Shown: piece by piece, positions 23,404 through 35,346 of the stretch | Position numbering within the stretch: position 1 is the stretch's first letter | How the letters are laid out: each line of letters begins with the position of its first letter | Assembly: GCA_963930655.1 (NCBI GenBank) | Contig: OZ005606.1 | Location: forward strand, 22,670,001 to 22,734,000 | From: Myrica gale | Lineage: Eukaryota; Streptophyta; Magnoliopsida; Fagales; Myricaceae | Direction of reading: 5' to 3' | Length of the DNA: 64,000 bases | Notes under the pieces: model-generated | Seen by the model: only the letters and a program-made list of their open reading frames with translations | Database searches by the model: none | Told to the model about the DNA's origin: nothing | Made by a program: the position numbers and the translations under genes

Positions 23404-24037
23404 TTTCAAAACAGCATTGCATGCTAAGTGTGTCTCTTCGCATACCTTCCTCTCTCTAATATGATCAAATCACCTGAACTGATTACATTAACGAGATGAG
23501 CTTATGAAGTTGACTAGTTGAGTAGGGCCCGTACAACTCTTTTGGGTGGGAATTGAACTCACGTTCCCTTCCCATTTCATTTCTGCTCGCTAGGCAGTCC
23601 TTTACAAAGACTAGATTTGACAAAAGTCCCCATTAAACATGGAGAGGATTTCTGGTGAATGAAGCCAACATTTCTTTTCTCCTTTTCTTGTCAATGGGTT
23701 TCCCAACTGTATTCCATATGAATGATAGAGGTGAGATTCAAGGACAGCTCCTTTATCCGACACAAAACACTTCCTCAGACACGTATAAGTCCACAGGATG
23801 GCTTGGGAAAGAGTGAAGCACAATAGTTTGCGTGCAGAAACTCAAACACAAAAGACAAGAACTACTGAGAATCAGACTCGGGTCCAGGAGTCAATAGGAT
23901 AATGGAATATTTGTATTTTAAGATTCATTGGTAAGGGATATTGCCAAGGTTCATATTAATGTTACTAAAAGAAACTTTAAAAGCATGTTTGTGATTAACC
24001 CAACCTTAGTAGATGGGAAGTGCCGGATTAAGATAAT

Positions 24038-24489
24038 TGTTGAATATGCACACGTGTGCGAGAGATGATAAAAAAAAGTTGTCTCGTATTGTAAAAAAGT
24101 TAAAGTCTGGATGATCAATATAGCATAATTGGTCCAAGCCTATAAGCTTAAAATTTTGGGTTGAGTGGTATCCCTATATGTTATATTATGAGCCCACTAA
24201 AAGACTCTTAATTTGTTCATCTCCCCAACAAATATGATATCAAAGTTGATGGTGTGATCCGAAGAGAGCATGAGGGGGATAATATGGAGGTCCAATAGAA
24301 AATAGTCTATTGGATTAGGCTTCCATTCGAAAGGAAGCAAATTGTGTTGAAGGTGGATCCCATATGAAAAATAAAATCACAAGTGTGAGCGATTAATATT
24401 ACATAGTTAGACTCCAAATTATAAATTTAAGCTTTTAAACTTAGAGGTGGATATGATATATTATAAGCCCACTAAAAGACTCCCCAACT
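24038..24489 (+). mobile_element. TRIM-like miniature LTR retrotransposon
   Basis: A left repeat (24038-24230) starts TGTTGAATATG and ends CTCCCCAACA. A related right repeat (24345-24488) starts TGTTGAAGG and ends CTCCCCAAC. Both contain 'ttataagcccactaaaagac' or a close variant. Directly after the left repeat is a degraded initiator-Met tRNA primer site (tgatatcaaag against TGGTATCAGAGC). The interior is only about 115 bases with no coding capacity. These are the hallmarks of terminal-repeat retrotransposons in miniature. Confidence 0.65.
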
Positions 24490-24755
24490 TGCTTTATCTT
24501 ACCCTATATGTTATGCAACAAACCATAACAAAATAGGCAAGGCTTAAGGCTACACGGTACCATAACAAAATCAATGGAGCTTCTTCGGCACTAATGGCCT
24601 TGGTGTAGTAAGGTAGGTAAGATGTCGAAAAACCAACATACATTGTCATCAAATACTTGAGATTGAGATAAGACATGAATCGGGCACGCTTGCAAAGCAA
24701 AAATTTGTAAAAAATTTGGAACTTTTAGAATCAAACATGAATTTTGTCATACTAA

Positions 24756-24953
24756 AGGTGGGTTTGTTTTATAAAATTTTAGTGTAGTTAAAATTTTAGG
24801 TATTGGATTTAGTGAAAAAAGTGAAGAGATGTAATTTTTTATATTTTTTGTAGGAAAAAATAATGATTTGATGGAGGAGAAAGAGATTATATTATAATAT
24901 TTTATTGTATTAAAATTTTAGGAAGGGTAAAATTTTACGATGCAAACACAGCC
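24756..24953. mobile_element. Tourist-like MITE (family A)
   Basis: The ends read GGTGGGTTTGTTTTATAAAAT and, reversed, GGCTGTGTTTGCATCGTAAA, with TAA beside each end. The interior carries 'ttaaaattttaggtattgg' and 'gattatattataatatttta', shared with the copies at 56308, 61176 and 61674. Confidence 0.7.
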
Positions 24954-24956
24954 TAA

Positions 24957-25135
24957 GACCCACAACATCTAAAATTTTGAAATCTCTCTCTCCATCAAAT
25001 CATCTATTTTTATTACAATAAATATAAAAAATTCACTCAAATTATATTTCTATTCACTTTTTCACTCTCATAAAATTCAATTTTTTATATTTTCTTACAA
25101 AACCCAATAAAACTTCAATTTTCACAACAGTCTAA
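24957..25135. mobile_element. Truncated, inverted relative of MITE family A
   Basis: It contains 'ctctctctccatcaaatcat', 'atataaaaaattcactca' and 'cactttttcactctcataaaa' in the opposite orientation to its neighbour. The termini are not clear, so it may be a decayed copy. Confidence 0.45.
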
Positions 25136-25726
25136 ATATTTCAAAATCAATCTATAAAATTTAATATGATATAATATTATTAAAAATCTCGGAATTTAAA
25201 TGTATGATATAATATTTCAATTTTTTTTGTCTCTTGTTACTAATATCGTTAATCAATAGTCCATAGTCAATACTCATCGGTTGGTTACTAAAATAAGTTA
25301 GTCTTGAGAGTAGAACAATGAGTTTCTTTCCTCATCTACAATACAGGGAAACCCATAGAGGAGCATACCAAAAACACCCCAAGGAAAAAATATATAATTA
25401 TTTCACAATTTAAATATTGGGTTTAAGAACGGGGTAAAAGTACAGGTCCAAACGTCTGTACGGCTCTACATATCTGCAACAGGAATGTAAATCTAGGCTT
25501 CATCACACATATAAGTAGAAATAGTAAGCCAGCTGTTTGATCTTGCCCGGTTAATAAACTGTACGTTTACATCTTCACGGAAGTAGCTCTTACAAAACAG
25601 TAGCAAGCACGATATGATGCCAAAAGGTAAGCCCCTGAACAAGCATCAAGAAAAATGTGAGCATACTGCAGGAGTTAGACGCCAAAGAAAACCAGCAACC
25701 GAAAGTTACCTATACTTGAAAGGATA

Positions 25727-28700
25727 TTAATGGACCATCTCATCTAACTTCTGCCTGTATTGAGCTAAACGCTGCAAAAATAATAATAATAATAAAAAAA
25801 TAAAGTGGAAAATCAAGGTTAGAAGTTTACTCGGGTTGATTCCAGAGATTGTAATTTTTTTTTTGATAAATAAGGAAATTTTATTAAAATAAGCGAGAAC
25901 AGTACAAGGGACTATACCGAAAGCGCTTAAGACAAACAAACAACAAAACTAAGGAAATCATCAAAGTTGACAAAAAAGCCTCCTAAAACCGCATTAGCCC
26001 AACAAAACAAGGAAAACAACATAAACCCTTGCAAAGACACTAGGGACAACGAGACATCTTCAAAACATCTATTGTTTCGCTCCCTCCAAAGGCACCACCA
26101 AAGGCACCACCAGAGATTGTAATTAAAGAGACCAAAACAAAAATGGACTAAAGATGGTTCCACAATTTCTTGATCTTTCGAGGATGTAACCCATAACCTC
26201 AAGGTCATAGCAGAACATTCTAAGAGGACTAAAATCTCATAGAAGTCATCCATTATCTCTGAAACGTTTACTTGGGTTGATCTTAACTGGTAAAGTTTAG
26301 CGAGAAGGCTCATTTTGTTTCCATGGAGGAAAATTCCTGGCATGCTTATTGTCATGGTAGTTTGTCTCATTTAAAGAGCGGTTCTGAGTCTACTAATGTC
26401 TCTTGCCAATCACAAAGCTCTATAAGGTGTTATTCCAGACCCCCTGGAGGCCAGGCCCTTCTATGTAAGCATTTAGAGGGAAATGCTTAGCCAAATTTCT
26501 CACAAAATAGATCAGTTGCAGAGAACATCAAACTTACGGAATAAAAAGTAAGAAAACTTCAATTTCTAATAAATCTTTATACTTCTCTCCGCACCCTTTT
26601 CTCATATATATCATTGCAGCATATCCTACCATTTCACCATTATTTATATTTCCCATTAGGATTTGGGCACCAACAGTGAAGCCAAATAACATATCAGATA
26701 TACCGGCAGGCCAATGTCTGCAAAAACGGTATCACAGCATAACATAAAGCTCAGAAAACAAGCAAAGGAATGAACGCTTTCTACAGGTTATCAGTAATAA
26801 TACTTCAAGGGTCATATATTCTAGAGGTTCTCAGAACCTTTGCCAGAACAAATTAAGGCCATTCATCTATCCCTTCCTTCTCAACAACAAAATGGACCTT
26901 GAGGGCCTATAAAGTGACCTTTTTATTTATTGTTTTTTGTCAAATAATTTATTGCAATTGAATGACACCATTAGTCCACAGCTCGTAATATGGAGAATAT
27001 GAATATACTAAAACAAATGTTTTCTTGCATAACCATTAAATAAAAGCCGGTAGAAGTTGCATACCCTAGTATAAGCATAAACTCCTGCCTCGGTAGGTGC
27101 TACAGGACTTCCCCTCCTAATGAATTTTCCCTCTTTGAAAATATAAAGCATTGGTATCCCAGTTGATAGTTCTAAACTAATAACCTGCCAGCAAAGAAAA
27201 AAGAAGGGGGGCATGATCTTTGTTCGATTGTCGTAAAACAGGAGAATCCAGAATCCCAATAGTAGAAATGTATAATACCTCTTGGGAAGTTAATTTGTCA
27301 AGATACATAATAATGGACCTCAATGAATTCCCATGGGCAGCAATCATTACATTCTTCCCAGATAGAAGCTGGGGTTCAATCTGCGGCAGAAGAATGTTTA
27401 TATGATCACTTGAACCTATGACCCTTATCAGATTTCAGATGTAGAACATTATATTGAACAGGAATATATAAGAGGAGCACTACACATGGTCGTGCATGTG
27501 GCCATGCATACCTGATCGTTGAAGTAAGCAACAGCTCTTTCAGCACACATTTCCAAGCTCTCGCCATTAGGAGGAGGAATATCATAACTCCGACGCCACT
27601 CGTGAACTTGTTCCTTCCCGTATCTATCTGCTGTCTCCTGCTTATTCAGACCCTGTAGTTCTCCGTACCTAAGGGGGAAAGCAATTATAGATGCAGATAT
27701 GTCTGCAGTGAAAACAGCGTGCAAGAAGAACCAAAAAGCAGAGGCAGAGAAGCATATACATTCTTTCATTCAATTGCCAAGCCGCTATCACAGGAATGGA
27801 TTGCTTTTTAGTGTCTTCACTGAAAATTTGACTCCACTTCATCGCCTGTTCACTCTCATTATGAATAACAATTGGCACCTGCAGGCAGGCCGATAGTTAA
27901 CAGGTGACATAAAAACATAAAACAAAAATTGACCACAAATCTTCTTTGGCATCAACTTTAACATATTTTAAAACCCGGACCCAATGCAAGGAACAGAATA
28001 CAACTTGGTAATGCCTTCTTTCTTTTCCAAAATCACCTTCCTTCGACGGTGTTGGGTCATGGCAAGCATGGCAGTCATCTGTGCACGTATTAGTGTAGAT
28101 GTATAGATCATGTCGACAGGTATATTGCTGATTCTCTTGCCAGCTTCAATAGCCTCTTCCACACCCTTCTTAGTTAGTGGCACATCAACACAACCAGTGA
28201 ACAAGTTCTTTTCATTCCATAGTGACTCTCCATGCCGGATCAGAATCAATGCTACTTCATCTGTAAGAAATCCCAGAAGAGAAGTCAGAAGATTCCACAA
28301 AACGGACAACTTTGGCCTTGAAGTTGGGGGAATAGATTTAAAACCAACTCATTTATAAACTCAGCTCTGGAAAAATATTTCAGAACAGAATCCTACAATA
28401 AAATCCAAATCATCTAAGGCATATTAAGATGATAATCGCTCGATCAAGAGAGATCATCCTTTAATCCTTGACTACTCTTCCGGATTATAGAGAAAATTTT
28501 GATTCAATATGACAGGCTTACTTGATTTCTTCTGAGAGTCACTCGTGTTGCTTTTTGAGGGGGATAAAACTGCTTCAAACACTGAAGGTTGAGATGCCGA
28601 CGCTTGAACAACACCCAAGTTCCTCTGGCCAGAGAGATAATATCCTCTTGTTGACAGGGCAACATCGACCTTGAAACTCTTTGAAATCAATCTCACTGAA

Positions 28701-28792
28701 CTGTCCCCAAGCTCATGATGAAAACCAGAGCTCTTAAGATATTCATGGCACTGAAGGGTCCCAATGGCTTGATGAAATGCTGAAGCCGCCAT
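25727..28792 (-). CDS. 2,3-bisphosphoglycerate-dependent phosphoglycerate mutase, plastid-targeted
   Basis: Seven coding exons on the minus strand join in frame: 28792-28522, 28260-28037, 27878-27760, 27668-27512, 27380-27279, 27184-27065 and 25771-25727, giving 345 residues. The protein interconverts 3- and 2-phosphoglycerate in glycolysis through a phosphohistidine. The catalytic motif LIRHGES (His100) and second histidine in AAHGNS (His273) are present, as are the family segments [15 protein letters not shown] and [12 protein letters not shown]. The first ~90 residues are Ser-rich and non-conserved, like a transit peptide. The start is the first ATG after a TTCTCAG acceptor. Apparently intact; a LINE fragment sits in the long last intron. 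Confidence 0.94.
25857..26109 (-). mobile_element. 5'-truncated LINE in the last intron of phosphoglycerate mutase
   Basis: On the minus strand this encodes the end of a plant LINE reverse transcriptase ORF ([12 protein letters not shown]), then a stop, then the typical tail 'cttattttaataaaatttcc' and a poly(A). A 15-bp TSD, CCAGAGATTGTAATT, lies at 25842-25856 and 26110-26124. The 5' junction has a doubled 12-base ggtggtgccttt, perhaps from slippage during reverse transcription. It is 253 bp and dead on arrival. Confidence 0.85.
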
Positions 28793-29482
28793 TCTGAGAA
28801 TCAAAACATCCCCCACGAAATAATATAAGGAGAAAAATTATGCACATGGGTTCATGCTATTTTGGAACATAACCAAGCTTAAAAGTTGGAAGCAAAAAGT
28901 GAATGGAATCAAATAGAAATCTGTTTTGGCTCTGGGAACAAAAGCATTTCAGATATATTCCCGGGGAAAAGGTAAGACAAAATAACAGCAAAAGCAAAAT
29001 AGGCGGAAAAAAAAGGGTAAAGTACTGTTATTTAACATGTTCCTAATCAAATCACTATGGGCTTCATTTATTCTCATCACATGTATAAAAAGAACAACTG
29101 TACAGAGTTTTCAAGAAGAACTGCAAAGTTTAAACTCATTTATGCTGGAGGCAACAATCTCAGAACGCATGTTCTACCAATTCAGGATCGCAATGCAAAA
29201 AAACCCAGATATAAATAACAAAAGTAAAGTAGTCTATCAAAAAAATAGAACGAGCATCTCCATGATACCGTCCGAAATAAATAACAGATCTAAACCGAAG
29301 ATTCTGCATAACACCAAAAGCAAGGGGCGAGAACAAGCAAATCAAACACTCGAGTTTGGATCAAGGATACACCCACAGGATTTTCGAAGAAATCCTAAAT
29401 TAAAGAAGACCAAAATCGGACAGGAAAAATTTCTAGACATAACCACATCATAAGCCGGAGATCACATAGACAAATAACTCAC

Positions 29483-29580
29483 CCCCCGGAAGTACTAAGG
29501 AATAACTCAACGACCCAGAAACCCAAAATGCGAAGAATAAACGAATGCAATATACAAAAGCAAACGGGTTGAAGATGGAG
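29483..29580 (-). other. 5' UTR exon of the phosphoglycerate mutase gene
   Basis: On the minus strand a leader ends at the donor GGGG|GTGAGT (donor 29482-29481). Its intron reaches the acceptor TTCTCAG at 28794, one base before the start ATG. The exon lies about 30 bases downstream of a TATA box; its 5' limit is estimated from that. Confidence 0.6.
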
Positions 29581-29607
29581 AAACTGGGTGCGAGCGTAAG
29601 ACCTGGC

Positions 29608-29613
29608 TATATA
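29608..29613 (-). promoter_or_regulatory. TATA box of the phosphoglycerate mutase gene
   Basis: TATATA in the minus-strand context CTCCTATATAGCC, placed about 125 bases upstream of the 5' UTR donor. Pyrimidine-rich DNA precedes it. Confidence 0.5.
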
Positions 29614-29759
29614 GGAGCAAGCGAAGCGAAGTAACCGAGGCAGAGAAAAGTGCAAACAAGGGTGGTGGGGGAAGTGTATTACGAGAGCGTCTGGCGGAGA
29701 AGACGACGAGCTACACGTCCATTTCAACGGAAAAATATTGAGGGGGAAAAGTTAATGAT

Positions 29760-30860
29760 ATATACAACACTCATATAACTTACACATCCATAAAATATGT
29801 ATTCTACTAGAAATCGCAGTTCGTTGTGGTCTCCAGATGCGCTTTATAGAAGGGACAGTACGATGACAAGTAGCCTGTTTTCCCCAACAGTTGGCACTTT
29901 CGTTGAACCAGACAAAATTTTCTGAGGACGTTTTATGGAGCTTTTACTGGGATGAACGTTCGGTTTTAAAAAATCTTTTAAATTTAAATTTGAGAATGTG
30001 AATATTTAGGTAGATTTGATTTTTATTAGTATTTGACAAATTTTGTTCTGAAGTGGAAGCGTATGACAATTGACAACCTTCATGGTGAAGATGTAAGCCC
30101 AAAGCTCATCTACACAAGAAAAAGATCCAAAATTTATGGGAATATGCTCTTCTTACCTGTGTTTGATTAACACAAAAATACAATCCTTTTTCATAAATTC
30201 TAATAATTTTTCACATACTCTAACACTTTTGTTTACAAGCCCATGAACTTTTTATAAACTGACAACTTTTTTAGAAACCCCGATAAAATCTACACTGCTA
30301 CTAGTAAAAAACTTTTTTTAGCCATCCAAACACAGCGACATGGCTGGTTTGGCAAGCAAGAGGCACTGGTTTTAGATACAGAAGAGACCTCAAAAATCTA
30401 AGTCCTTCATAACTGAGAAACTGCCCTGAGATTTCTCTTGGACTTTTTCTTTAATTTTTTTTTATTTCTTATCGATAAGTAAGTCTTGAAAAAGAGACAA
30501 TAGAAGGAATATTCTAAAGAAAAGGAAAAAAGATTGAGTTAAGAGTTGAGTTTGGCTCTGACTTCGGGAAAATATGCATTCAGTTGACAAAAATTCGGAG
30601 AAGATCTTAGCGTTTCTGGTTTGGTCCCTTCGATTTCATGAAGGGTTGTTTGAAGTATTTTATTAAGCAGGAAGCTCCAATTGTGTGCACTCAAAGCGTG
30701 ACCAACCTTAAACGTCCCACAAGATGCGTGGCTCACAAGGATTTAACTAGAAATCCAAAATTTTCCTCTTACTAATTTGGTGCATCCGCAATTCTTCAAG
30801 AAGAGTGCCTATAATGTGTGTAAACTGAAGTCAACACTACGCCTTAAAAACAGAGGAATA
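29760..30860. other. Intergenic DNA with decayed repeats
   Basis: No gene was recognised. The segment 30160-30330 has MITE-like composition (ending 'gccatccaaacacagcg'), but no paired termini could be set. Confidence 0.4.
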
Positions 30861-31198
30861 TATCTCAGATGCTAATTTGTCTAAAATTGACCCATGAACT
30901 CCAAATCTATTGAAATTATAACTTGTATATCTTTCGGAATTGAACTGCTTGTTCTTGGTATGAACACCTAACAAAACAACCCTTCAAAGCCTGCAATAAA
31001 CATCACCTAACTCAACCTGCATATTTGTTTATCTCAGATGCTAATTTGTCTAAAATTGACCCATGAACTCCAAATCTATTGAAATTATAACTTGTATATC
31101 TTTCGGAATTGAACTGTTTGTTCTTGGTATGAACACCTAACAAAACAACCCTTCAAAGCCTGCAATAAACATCACCTAACTCAACCTGCATATTTGTT
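30861..31198. repeat. 169-bp tandem duplication
   Basis: Units 30861-31029 and 31030-31198 match almost completely (gaactgcttg against gaactgtttg is the only difference I see). Both begin tatctcagatgctaatttg. No coding sequence is present. The duplication is recent. Confidence 0.9.
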
Positions 31199-32133
31199 TA
31201 TGGGGGCGGGGGTTTGATATGACACGTGCTTATGTCACGACTCACGAGTAGAAGGAAGTTCCGAGACCAACGCAAACGCCCACCTAACACCCTTGGCCTT
31301 GGCCTTGGCCTTTGCCAGTTTGCCTTCGACTATTCCATGATCTCCCAGAAGGTCGTTTTCCAAGTTGTCACGTGTCTTCAACGCAGTCATTGTGCTGGAT
31401 CTTAAAAGAATATCCCCTGGGATTGTTCTTTCTCCGCTCAAAGCTGGATTAGTTCACTGTGAGTTAGGCCTCCACGTCAAATTACACTTTCAAACCAAAA
31501 TTAAAAAGTAACTAATTCTGATGCTCACACAGCTCATGTACACTTATTTAACTGTGTATCAACAGCTTGTGCTTGCAAATTAGTCCGCATATGCCATGGC
31601 ATAATATGCTAAGATACTTAGGGAATATTAGTGTAATCTTCTCAGTTGTGAAATATAATAGAGTGAATGAATAATTTATATTTATTATAGTGAAAAGTAA
31701 TAATTCGATAGAGAGATTATATTATAATTATTTTATTATGTTAAAATTTTATAATGGTAAAATTTTACTAAACAAACCCACCCGATCTATATGTGAACCA
31801 CATCATTTCCTCCTTTTTTTTCTTCTGCGCCTTTTATATATATATAATTTTTTTATTTCTTATATTATCAAGAATTTCTTAATGTCTTGAACACAAAACT
31901 TGTTTAAAAATTTTAGTCAACAATGCACATAACTTTGAGTTGGACCACGGGCTCAAATAACAATTTTTTACTTAATAGATTGAAGCATTTTGTTTATTTT
32001 ATTTGTCTTTAGACCCAAAAGGTCCAAATTCCATGTCATTTAAAGGCGACAATTATAATTTTTTAAAAGTAAGTGATAGTCGACTCTATGTGCTACAAAT
32101 TCGACTCTAACTCCGACTTAAGTAAAAAATAAA
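31199..32133. other. Intergenic DNA with a truncated MITE
   Basis: About 31650-31790 carries family-A MITE sequence ('gagagattatattataatta', 'ggtaaaattttactaaacaaa') without a clean left end. The rest is AT-rich with no gene. Confidence 0.4.
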
Positions 32134-32534
32134 GGGAAATTTGCTTTTTAGTCCGGAGGTTTTAATCCCTTTTCATTTTTAGTCATGAATTTTAGAGGGT
32201 CAAAATTTTAGTCATTGAACTTTCATCTTTGTAAAATTCAGTCTGCCGTCAGTTTGCCGTCAAATTTGTATCGGTCGACCGGTATATGAAGTGGTCGACC
32301 GCTACATGAAGCGGACGACCGCTACATGTACCGGTCGACCGTTCACTTTCAAAACATATATCCGGTCGACCGCTTCAAAATTGGCGGTCGACCGATACAA
32401 AAATTGACGGCAGATTGACGGAAGGACTAAATTTTACAAAGATGAAAGTTTAAGGACTAAAATTTTGAAGGTTGAAAGTTAAGGACTAAAATTAAAAAGG
32501 GCCCAAAACCTAAGGACTAAAAAGCAAATTTCCC
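32134..32534. mobile_element. Mutator-like MITE with CGGTCGACCG core array
   Basis: The termini are GGGAAATTTGCTTTTTAGTCC and the same sequence inverted at the right end. A perfect 9-bp TSD, AAAAATAAA, lies at 32125-32133 and 32535-32543. The centre (32272-32396) carries six close copies of CGGTCGACCG separated by 'ctacatgaag'-type spacers. There is no coding capacity. Confidence 0.88.
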
Positions 32535-32589
32535 AAAAATAAAAAATAACCAATCCAACTATGTCAGTCGGAGTCGATTTCAAAATCAT

Positions 32590-34920
32590 TTTTGCATATT
32601 CTTATTCAGTTCCACCCCTAATATCTTAGGGGTGACCCCTCTTCAAGCAAAGTGTGACCTAATCTTCTATTGGATGAAAACCAACAGTCCAGGAGTTCTA
32701 GATCCTTAATTCGTGGAGTATATAGTATTGTTCATTAAATTTCCAATTGTTTTGTGTTAACACTGCAAGCAATATATATAAAATAAAAATCTTAAAAGCC
32801 CATGAAGCTTAAAAGAATCCAAAAAATAAGTCCAGAAGGCTGGCCCAAGCAGCCCATTCAAGCCTGCAAACCCCTCCCAAAATGGATTGATAAAGGGCCG
32901 GTGAGGCCCAGAAGGGCAAGGCTGATACCACCACCGAGAGTAAGCCATTTCTTCCACTCCGCGGTAGCGGTTATTACTAACATCTTAAACTGTTACAGGT
33001 CTCTGTTAATTTAAAATCAAACGACATATATATAACGAACTGAACCTTGTGAGGCACAATATTATCACATGATTTCATAAATCTTGTTTCTAAGAATTTA
33101 GATTCTTTTTTAAAAATAAAAATAAAAAATTTCAGGAAACTATCCTAATGCTGGCGCAGCCAATGAATCAGGCTTGTCAAGTTCAGGCTCACAGAGATTC
33201 AGGTGGGCTTGAGATTGTTGAATGAGACAGCTCGTTCACTATCCGCCTTTATGGGTTCCATCCAGAAACCTCTATTAAAAGCACCATGCGACACTCGCCT
33301 CAAATCCAAAGACGCTTGGAGCGTAACACGGAGTCACAGACTTAACTCTTATAGGTCTAAAGAATGATTGCTGTGCGTCGTTACTATCTCTCTCTCTCTC
33401 TATTTTGGCGTGTCATAACTGCTAATCTTATTCATTCTAAGAGGTTAAACAACCTCAATTACATTGTCTATGAAAAATTCGGTTTAGACCCTCCCTAATT
33501 ATGTATTTTCTCTCTAATAAGAATAATTAACTCAATTAACAAATAAGTAGTGAAAAATTAAAACAAACTTCAATCACACAAAGAGAAAGATTTGGTGATG
33601 AAATGGAAAACCTTTGAAATATCATTCAAAGGAAAAATCACTCAGGTCTAGCAGTCACATGAAATCCACTAAAAAGAAAACTTTACAAACAGTGATTCAG
33701 ACACGAGCAACCCTAATTACTTGACTTTGACAATTCTGATGTAAAGGACTCACTCCGTGCGGCATTCACCTAATACCTTTGAGATTCTTCTTATGAATTT
33801 TTCACGAACAAACATTGTTCTTCAGCACACCTTCAACACTATGAAGATTCCACATCAGTGGTAATTGAAAACTAAGAAAAAAAGATCAATATTGAGGCAT
33901 GAATAATCCTATGTGGTTTTTCTCTCAAGAAAGGAGGCACAAGTATGCTCGATAGAGGCATCAATAATCTTTTTGGACGTCCTTCACGTACCCTAATAGG
34001 GTTTCTCAATGTTTCACAAGGAAAGTCTAGAAATCAAAGAGTTTCTGAAATTCCTCGGAATTCACTCTAGAGTGAGTCAAGCGCAAAGTCTCTATATGAA
34101 ATCTTCATGGTGAGCTCGAGCGTGGATCGATCGTGAAGTCTATGTCTGAATTCTTTATGGTTCGCTCGAGCGTTGGTCGAGTGTCAGTCAAACGTAAAGT
34201 CGACACAACTCATAAACGGACTCTGAAACGACACATGACAAATACATACAACTCGATAAAGACATATTTTGACACAACATTTTACCAATACAAAAATGCA
34301 CTAACATTTTAAAAGACTAGTTTGATCCTCTATAGAAGCAACGGGCCAACGAGTAATGAGGTCAGACACCCGGCATCAAACTGGTGCCCATCAAAAGTCG
34401 GGAGACACGGAGGCTGATCGGACGGCCTGTGGCTGTTGGAGGTGTCCACCGGAGCTCAGATCAAAATGAAAGATTTTCGGATGCGTGAGAGCTCACGCAC
34501 CAGTCAACCAGCTACAGGATGGGGTAGAGACAAACGCGTTCCGAACAACTTTTTTTAATATTCTCTAAATAATTCGCTCGAGTAAACTAGCAAAAATAGC
34601 TTGGTATCCATTTTCCAATATACCATCTTCCGCGGGATTACTGCCATCAGGATGGCGAACCCCCAGTCGACTCGAAAGCCTTCATATTTAATGTTTTCAT
34701 AGGTAAAGTGAAGTAGAATATTTCACGGTCTCTAAACGGTTCACCGGGGTTCATCTGGAGCTCGTGCAACAACTAACAAGGTACAGCAAGCCATCCCCGA
34801 TTCCCCGTAGCCTGTTGGCCAAGCAGTTCGATGCACATGCACCAGTGATATCCATTCATTTACTACCAAGTTGATGGGCATTTAATTGCGTCACATTTTC
34901 TCACGGTTCTCCAACTCCCA
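32590..34920. other. Intergenic DNA, transposon-derived in part
   Basis: No gene was recognised. 33930-34200 repeats the phrases 'gctcgagcgt' and 'gtgagtcaagcg' in a way suggestive of retrotransposon LTR sequence, but no paired LTRs or TSD were found. A (CT)n run is at about 33389. Confidence 0.4.
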
Positions 34921-34942
34921 AGCCCCCCAATATAAACAAGAT

Positions 34943-34948
34943 TTTATT
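34943..34948 (-). terminator. Poly(A) signal of the Ole e 1-like gene
   Basis: AATAAA on the minus strand about 400 bases beyond the stop codon. It implies a 3' UTR of roughly 35346 down to 34920. Confidence 0.5.
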
Positions 34949-35346
34949 GACTGATTTCATCGAAACTAATCCTTTAGCAAGGCCCTCGGTTGTCGCAGTA
35001 TTTCTTCCCAATCTACTCTTTCTTGCTTAAAAGTCTTCAAATCTCAGTCATTTGCCCAAAAATTATTAGTTTGAACTTGAGGCGTATCAGCAATCAGGCT
35101 TTGCTTAATCTGCAGGAGGCTAAAAAATTAGCCACGCCTGGGGGCATTCTAAAGCAAAGGTTGACCTCGCCAAGCTTCAAAACGTTCTCCGACCACTACC
35201 AAGCAGGGTTCAAGGTCCACACATATCGTCTTTGCAACCCTCATCACAAGCTTAGGAGTATGAATTTATTGAGACAATCAGCAAAACACCACAACACCTC
35301 CCACTTTCTGAATCTTAAAGAAACCAAAGATTAATTTGAAGCACAT

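Noticed and set aside
24494..24700. Minus-strand 68-codon frame with hydrophobic stretches
   Set aside because: It adjoins the TRIM-like element and resembles no family I know. No splice or promoter context.
26125..26370. Minus-strand open frame continuing upstream of the LINE fragment in the PGAM intron
   Set aside because: The TSD shows the LINE ends at 26109. The rest is ordinary intron that happens to stay open.
30540..30740. Possible SINE or small gene on the minus strand
   Set aside because: No Pol III boxes, TSD or repeated copy in the window could be shown.
31300..31330. Short ttggcc repeat in an open frame
   Set aside because: A simple repeat (ttggcc)n encoding Lys/Ala runs. No evidence of a gene.
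34990..35334. 114-codon plus-strand open frame
   Set aside because: It lies opposite the 3' UTR of the Ole e 1-like gene and has no recognisable protein similarity.
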